Positions 33,454 through 36,305 of a stretch of DNA of 36,305 bases are shown here, in pieces. The notes under the pieces are model-generated. The model did no database searches, had not been told where the DNA came from, and saw only the letters and a list, made by a program, of their open reading frames with translations. Location: positions 1-36,305 of the forward strand of contig JBALWS010000033.1 in the NCBI GenBank assembly GCA_036960405.1, in the 5' to 3' direction. Position numbers and translations under genes: made by a program. How positions within the stretch are numbered: position 1 is the first letter of the stretch; each line of letters opens with the position of its first letter. The DNA comes from Motiliproteus sp036960405 (GTDB lineage Bacteria > Pseudomonadota > Gammaproteobacteria > Pseudomonadales > Balneatricaceae).

Positions 33454-34149
33454 TCAATTTTTGTTCAGCAGAAACCCCAAGGATCGTTCAAAAGCATGCG
33501 CTGCATCATCAATACTGGCCTCAGACAGGTAAGGAATCTCGGCCAGCAACGGCGCTCGGAGCAATGATTTCAACGTATCGAGGTTTTCCTGATAGCCATT
33601 CATATCAGGATCAATGCGGTTAGCCACCCAGCCAGCCAAAGGTAAACCATCGGCGACAATGGCCTCGGCGGTCAATAATGCGTGATTAAGGCAGCCTAAC
33701 CGCATCCCCACCACCAGGATTACCGGCAGTTGCAGCTCCCTTGCCAAACCCGCAAGCGATTCACTGCGATTAAGCGGCACGCGCCAGCCGCCAGCACCCT
33801 CAACGACCACCAGGTCGGCAGGCGTCATCAGAGCGCCCCGACAGTAACCGGCCAAACGACTGACGGTAATATTTTTGCCTTCGCGCTGAGCGGCAATATG
33901 TGGGGCGATCGGTTCTTGCAACAGCACCGGGTTGACCTGATCGTAGCTGAGCTTGATCGAGCTATGCTTCATCAACAGCAGGGCATCATCATTGCCGGTG
34001 CCAGCCTCCGTTTGTTCCGCTCCCGCCGCAATAGGCTTCAAACCAAAACAACGCGCTCCGCTCTGTTTAGCCGCCTGCAGCAACGCTGCTGAAACCAGGG
34101 TTTTGCCGGCATCGGTATCGGTACCGGTAATAAAATAACGTTGTGCCAC
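33454..34149 (-). CDS. bioD: Dethiobiotin synthetase
   Basis: BioD closes the ureido ring of dethiobiotin from 7,8-diaminopelargonate, CO2 and ATP. The 231-residue protein has the P-loop GTDTDAGKT at 9-17, the VVEGAGGWRVPL segment, and the EAIVADGLPLAGWVANRID region typical of BioD. The start is GTG at 34149 with AAGGA six bases upstream. It is the last gene of the biotin run, 50 bases after bioC. Confidence 0.95.
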   Translation of the reverse strand: MAQRYFITGTDTDAGKTLVSAALLQAAKQSGARCFGLKPIAAGAEQTEAGTGNDDALLLMKHSSIKLSYDQVNPVLLQEPIAPHIAAQREGKNITVSRLAGYCRGALMTPADLVVVEGAGGWRVPLNRSESLAGLARELQLPVILVVGMRLGCLNHALLTAEAIVADGLPLAGWVANRIDPDMNGYQENLDTLKSLLRAPLLAEIPYLSEASIDDAAHAFERSLGFLLNKN

Positions 34150-34199
34150 GATGAATCCTTGATCGTCGGTGTTGTATATCTAATCACTTCGAGACCGAG

Positions 34200-35009
34200 C
34201 TAACGGCGCTTGAGGCGATAATAATAGACTTGGTAGGTAGCTGGAATCTTGCCTTGCTCGTCGCGCAGCGCTTCATACGCTTGTCGAAACGCTTTAACCC
34301 GGTGCCGGCCCGACAAGCTCGTTTGACGACCAGGGTTAAGGTTGTGCGCGCCCAGTCTTTTCAATTCATCGGTGAGGTGCTTAAGCTGATCAAACCGCAA
34401 GATTATGTGCTGCTCTTCAGCCATCTCCAGCTCAAATTCAGAGCCAAAAGCTTGCTCCACATTTAATCTCGGCAAGAATTGATTGACGTGCTGGTAGTCA
34501 TCGACAGCGGCCCAAGCCTGGCGTAATTCACCGAGCGTATCAGGGCCTAACGTCGCGATCAGCGCACTCGCTCCAGGGCGTAGCACCCGCGCTATCTCAG
34601 AGAACAACAACTCGGGTTGGTGGCACCACTGAATCGCCAAACTACTGAACAATCCATCCAGACAACCATCGGCCAGCGGTAACTGCTCGGCATCGGCACA
34701 GAGGTAACTGATATTTGGATGCGGACGGGTCGCTCGAGCGTAATCAAGCATCCCTTCTGCAAGGTCCAACGCGACAACCTGGCTACCCGGCAACTGCGCC
34801 AGAGGTTGGGAAAAATAGCCAGTCCCCGACCCCAGATCCAACAGCCAGCCGCACCAATCCTCGGGTCGCAATTGCAGCAAGTGGTTGCCCACCTGACGCT
34901 GCAATCCCGCCACCGAATCATAGCTAGAGGCTGCGCGACTAAACGAACCCGCCACCAATTGCTTGTCGATAACCTCCTCTACTGTCAGCTTTAGCGCTGC
35001 ATCAGTCAC
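34200..35009 (-). CDS. bioC: Malonyl-ACP O-methyltransferase
   Basis: BioC methylates malonyl-ACP so that pimelate synthesis can use the fatty acid pathway. The 269-residue protein has the SAM-binding motif DLGSGTGYFSQPL near 58-70 and VVALDLAEGMLDYA. The N-terminal SFSRAASSYDSVAGLQ stretch is diagnostic of BioC. It starts with GTG at 35009, with AGGAG seven bases upstream, and overlaps the end of bioH by eight bases. Confidence 0.94.
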   Translation of the reverse strand: MTDAALKLTVEEVIDKQLVAGSFSRAASSYDSVAGLQRQVGNHLLQLRPEDWCGWLLDLGSGTGYFSQPLAQLPGSQVVALDLAEGMLDYARATRPHPNISYLCADAEQLPLADGCLDGLFSSLAIQWCHQPELLFSEIARVLRPGASALIATLGPDTLGELRQAWAAVDDYQHVNQFLPRLNVEQAFGSEFELEMAEEQHIILRFDQLKHLTDELKRLGAHNLNPGRQTSLSGRHRVKAFRQAYEALRDEQGKIPATYQVYYYRLKRR

Positions 35010-35787
35010 GGGTTAGCTCCTTGACCCAATCATTAACGATCTGTGTCACCGCTGGCTCGGCACTAATAAAAGGCACATGGCCCGCCTGTTCAATCCACTG
35101 TGCATGCTGAGCGAGCAAAGGTTGCGAAGCTACGGCCTGCGGCACTAGGGCGTCATTTTCTGCAAACAGAAACAACCGTGGTACCGACAATCCAGCGAAT
35201 AAAGGCCGGTAATCTTCGGCTAACAAGGCCAACGATTCAGCCAACCGCAGCGGCTGTTCCGAAGCATCTGCGATCACGGCTTTAAGGGTACGTAACAGAC
35301 TACGCGCTTGAGGGTCGCCCTGCCCCTGGAGCATCGCAAAACGGTTTAGGGTTTTGATCGGATGCTGCTCTAACGAATACTGAAACGCTTCGAATGTCTC
35401 AACCGGCATCGCGTCAGGCCAACCGGGTCGCTGGACAAAGCACGGAGTGGTCGAAATGGTAATCAACCCCTCCACCTGCTCGGGGCAGCGATCGGCGATC
35501 TGGGCTGCCACTACACCACCGAGCGACCAACCCAGCCAGAGAGCCGGTTGCGTTAGCATCGGTGCAATGCCGCCGATGATCTGCTCAACCAACGCATCCA
35601 GACTGTAGGGCTGATCGATTTCGAAGCGGCTGCGGCCTAAACCTGGCAGATCGACCAGCAGCAGCCGATAATCTTGCTCCAGCGAAGGTAGCCAGCTGTC
35701 CCAGATATCACTCGACATGCCCCAACCGTGCAGCAGTACTAAAGGTTGCGCGTCGGGATTACCCCGTTGCTCGATATGAAGACTCAT
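35002..35787 (-). CDS. bioH: Pimeloyl-ACP methyl ester esterase
   Basis: BioH removes the methyl group from pimeloyl-ACP methyl ester, ending the BioC-initiated cycle. The 261-residue alpha/beta-hydrolase has HGWGMSSDIW near 20-29, nucleophile Ser88 in GWSLGG, Asp212 in AENDALVP and His237 in AGHVPF. It sits between bioF and bioC and overlaps both, so the genes are translationally coupled. Confidence 0.94.
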   Translation of the reverse strand: MSLHIEQRGNPDAQPLVLLHGWGMSSDIWDSWLPSLEQDYRLLLVDLPGLGRSRFEIDQPYSLDALVEQIIGGIAPMLTQPALWLGWSLGGVVAAQIADRCPEQVEGLITISTTPCFVQRPGWPDAMPVETFEAFQYSLEQHPIKTLNRFAMLQGQGDPQARSLLRTLKAVIADASEQPLRLAESLALLAEDYRPLFAGLSVPRLFLFAENDALVPQAVASQPLLAQHAQWIEQAGHVPFISAEPAVTQIVNDWVKELTRD

Positions 35788-36305
35788 TGAGCATCCTCAC
35801 CCAGCCCATCAGCGACCACCTCGGCCAGTGCTTGCAGCAGGCGATCGACCTGCTCTGACGTATGCGCGGCGCTCAGTGTCACCCGCAGTCGCGCGCTCCC
35901 TTCGGGTACCGTTGGCGGACGAATTGCGGTGACAAAAATGCCGCGCTGCTCTAATGCAGCGCTCATCGCCAGCGCCTGCCCAGAGTCACCGATCAAGATC
36001 GGCTGGATCGGCGTTGGCGAATCCATCAACTGCAATCCAAGCTGCTCCGCCCCTTGGCGAAACTGGTTGATCAGCTGCGATAAGTGCTGGCGTAGGTGCT
36101 GACCTTGCTGGATTAAACGCAGCGATGCCAAGGTTGCGGCCGCAACCGCCGGTGGCATCGCCGTGGTATAGATATAACTGCGGGCGTGTTGGATCAAGGT
36201 TTCGATCAGCGCCTCAGAACGCGCCACAAAGGCTCCGGCAGTGCCGAACCCTTTACCCAGCGTGCCGACCAACACCGGCACCTGATCCAGGCTCAGGCCT
36301 AGCTG
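35784..36305 (-). CDS. bioF: 8-amino-7-oxononanoate synthase, C-terminal part (truncated by window edge)
   Basis: BioF is a PLP enzyme that condenses pimeloyl-ACP with alanine. Only the last 173 codons are in the window, and the frame is open to the right edge. The PLP-lysine motif GTLGKGFG is visible near the start of the fragment, followed by TTAMPPAVAAA-like and PTVPEGSARLRVTLSAAHT segments typical of the alpha-oxoamine synthase family. The stop overlaps the bioH start (ATGA). bioB, if present, would lie beyond 36305. Confidence 0.94.
   Translation of the reverse strand, partial: QLGLSLDQVPVLVGTLGKGFGTAGAFVARSEALIETLIQHARSYIYTTAMPPAVAAATLASLRLIQQGQHLRQHLSQLINQFRQGAEQLGLQLMDSPTPIQPILIGDSGQALAMSAALEQRGIFVTAIRPPTVPEGSARLRVTLSAAHTSEQVDRLLQALAEVVADGLGEDAQ

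Overview
The window is a chromosomal segment of a gammaproteobacterium. The evidence is the tamA-tamB pair, a bioF-bioH-bioC-bioD run, xseA followed by an M23 peptidase, and purU, fklB and ybfF homologues. Mid-range GC and the accessory mix suggest a marine, Oceanospirillales/Pseudomonadales-like bacterium, but the genus cannot be fixed from the sequence alone. No rRNA, tRNA, CRISPR array, insertion sequence or integrase was seen.

Region 1 (1-11011, all minus strand) is an uptake [NiFe]-hydrogenase locus, read from right to left. The structural genes hybO (small subunit), hybA (ferredoxin), hybB (membrane quinone-linked subunit) and hybC (large subunit) come first. The maturation genes follow: a hyaD/hupD-type endopeptidase, hypC, hybE/hupJ-like, hupK/hoxV-like, hypA and hypB. 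Last are a HoxA/HupR-type NtrC-family activator and the 5' end of hypF, cut by the window edge. The structural set is Hyd-2-like (HybOABC), while hupK and hoxA-type genes are typical of aerobic MBH/Hup loci, so the operon looks mosaic. Upstream of hybO are a near-consensus sigma-54 -24/-12 element and a perfect-consensus IHF site, the architecture expected for an NtrC-type activator such as the one encoded in the operon.

Region 2 (11012-13628) holds a roughly 600 bp intergenic stretch with two strong minus-strand terminators that bracket a possible small RNA. It is followed by an unrecognised hydrophilic protein, a secreted diheme cytochrome c and a small NrfJ-like periplasmic protein.

Region 3 (13778-21569) contains tamA-tamB (autotransporter/lipid transport across the envelope), a DUF2892 membrane protein, a patatin-like phospholipase, an intergenic region with a spaced direct repeat, and a 53-residue small protein with a bidirectional terminator.

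Region 4 (21593-25157, minus) has a primosome-like pair (a DnaT-domain protein overlapping a putative lambda-P-like helicase loader), a CBS-domain protein, purU and phhB.

Region 5 (25234-32080, plus) starts with a compact AMP/thymidine phosphorylase-family, PRPP-synthetase-family and AlkB operon. It continues with xseA, an M23 peptidase, fklB behind an extended -10 promoter, and a YbfF-type esterase.

Region 6 (32129-36305, minus) carries a SprA/CatA-like putative metalloprotease, a small YjfB-like protein, and the biotin genes bioD, bioC, bioH and bioF (bioF truncated at the edge). Several coding starts were moved from the longest open frame to a start supported by a ribosome binding site, by gene overlap or by the family's known N terminus.
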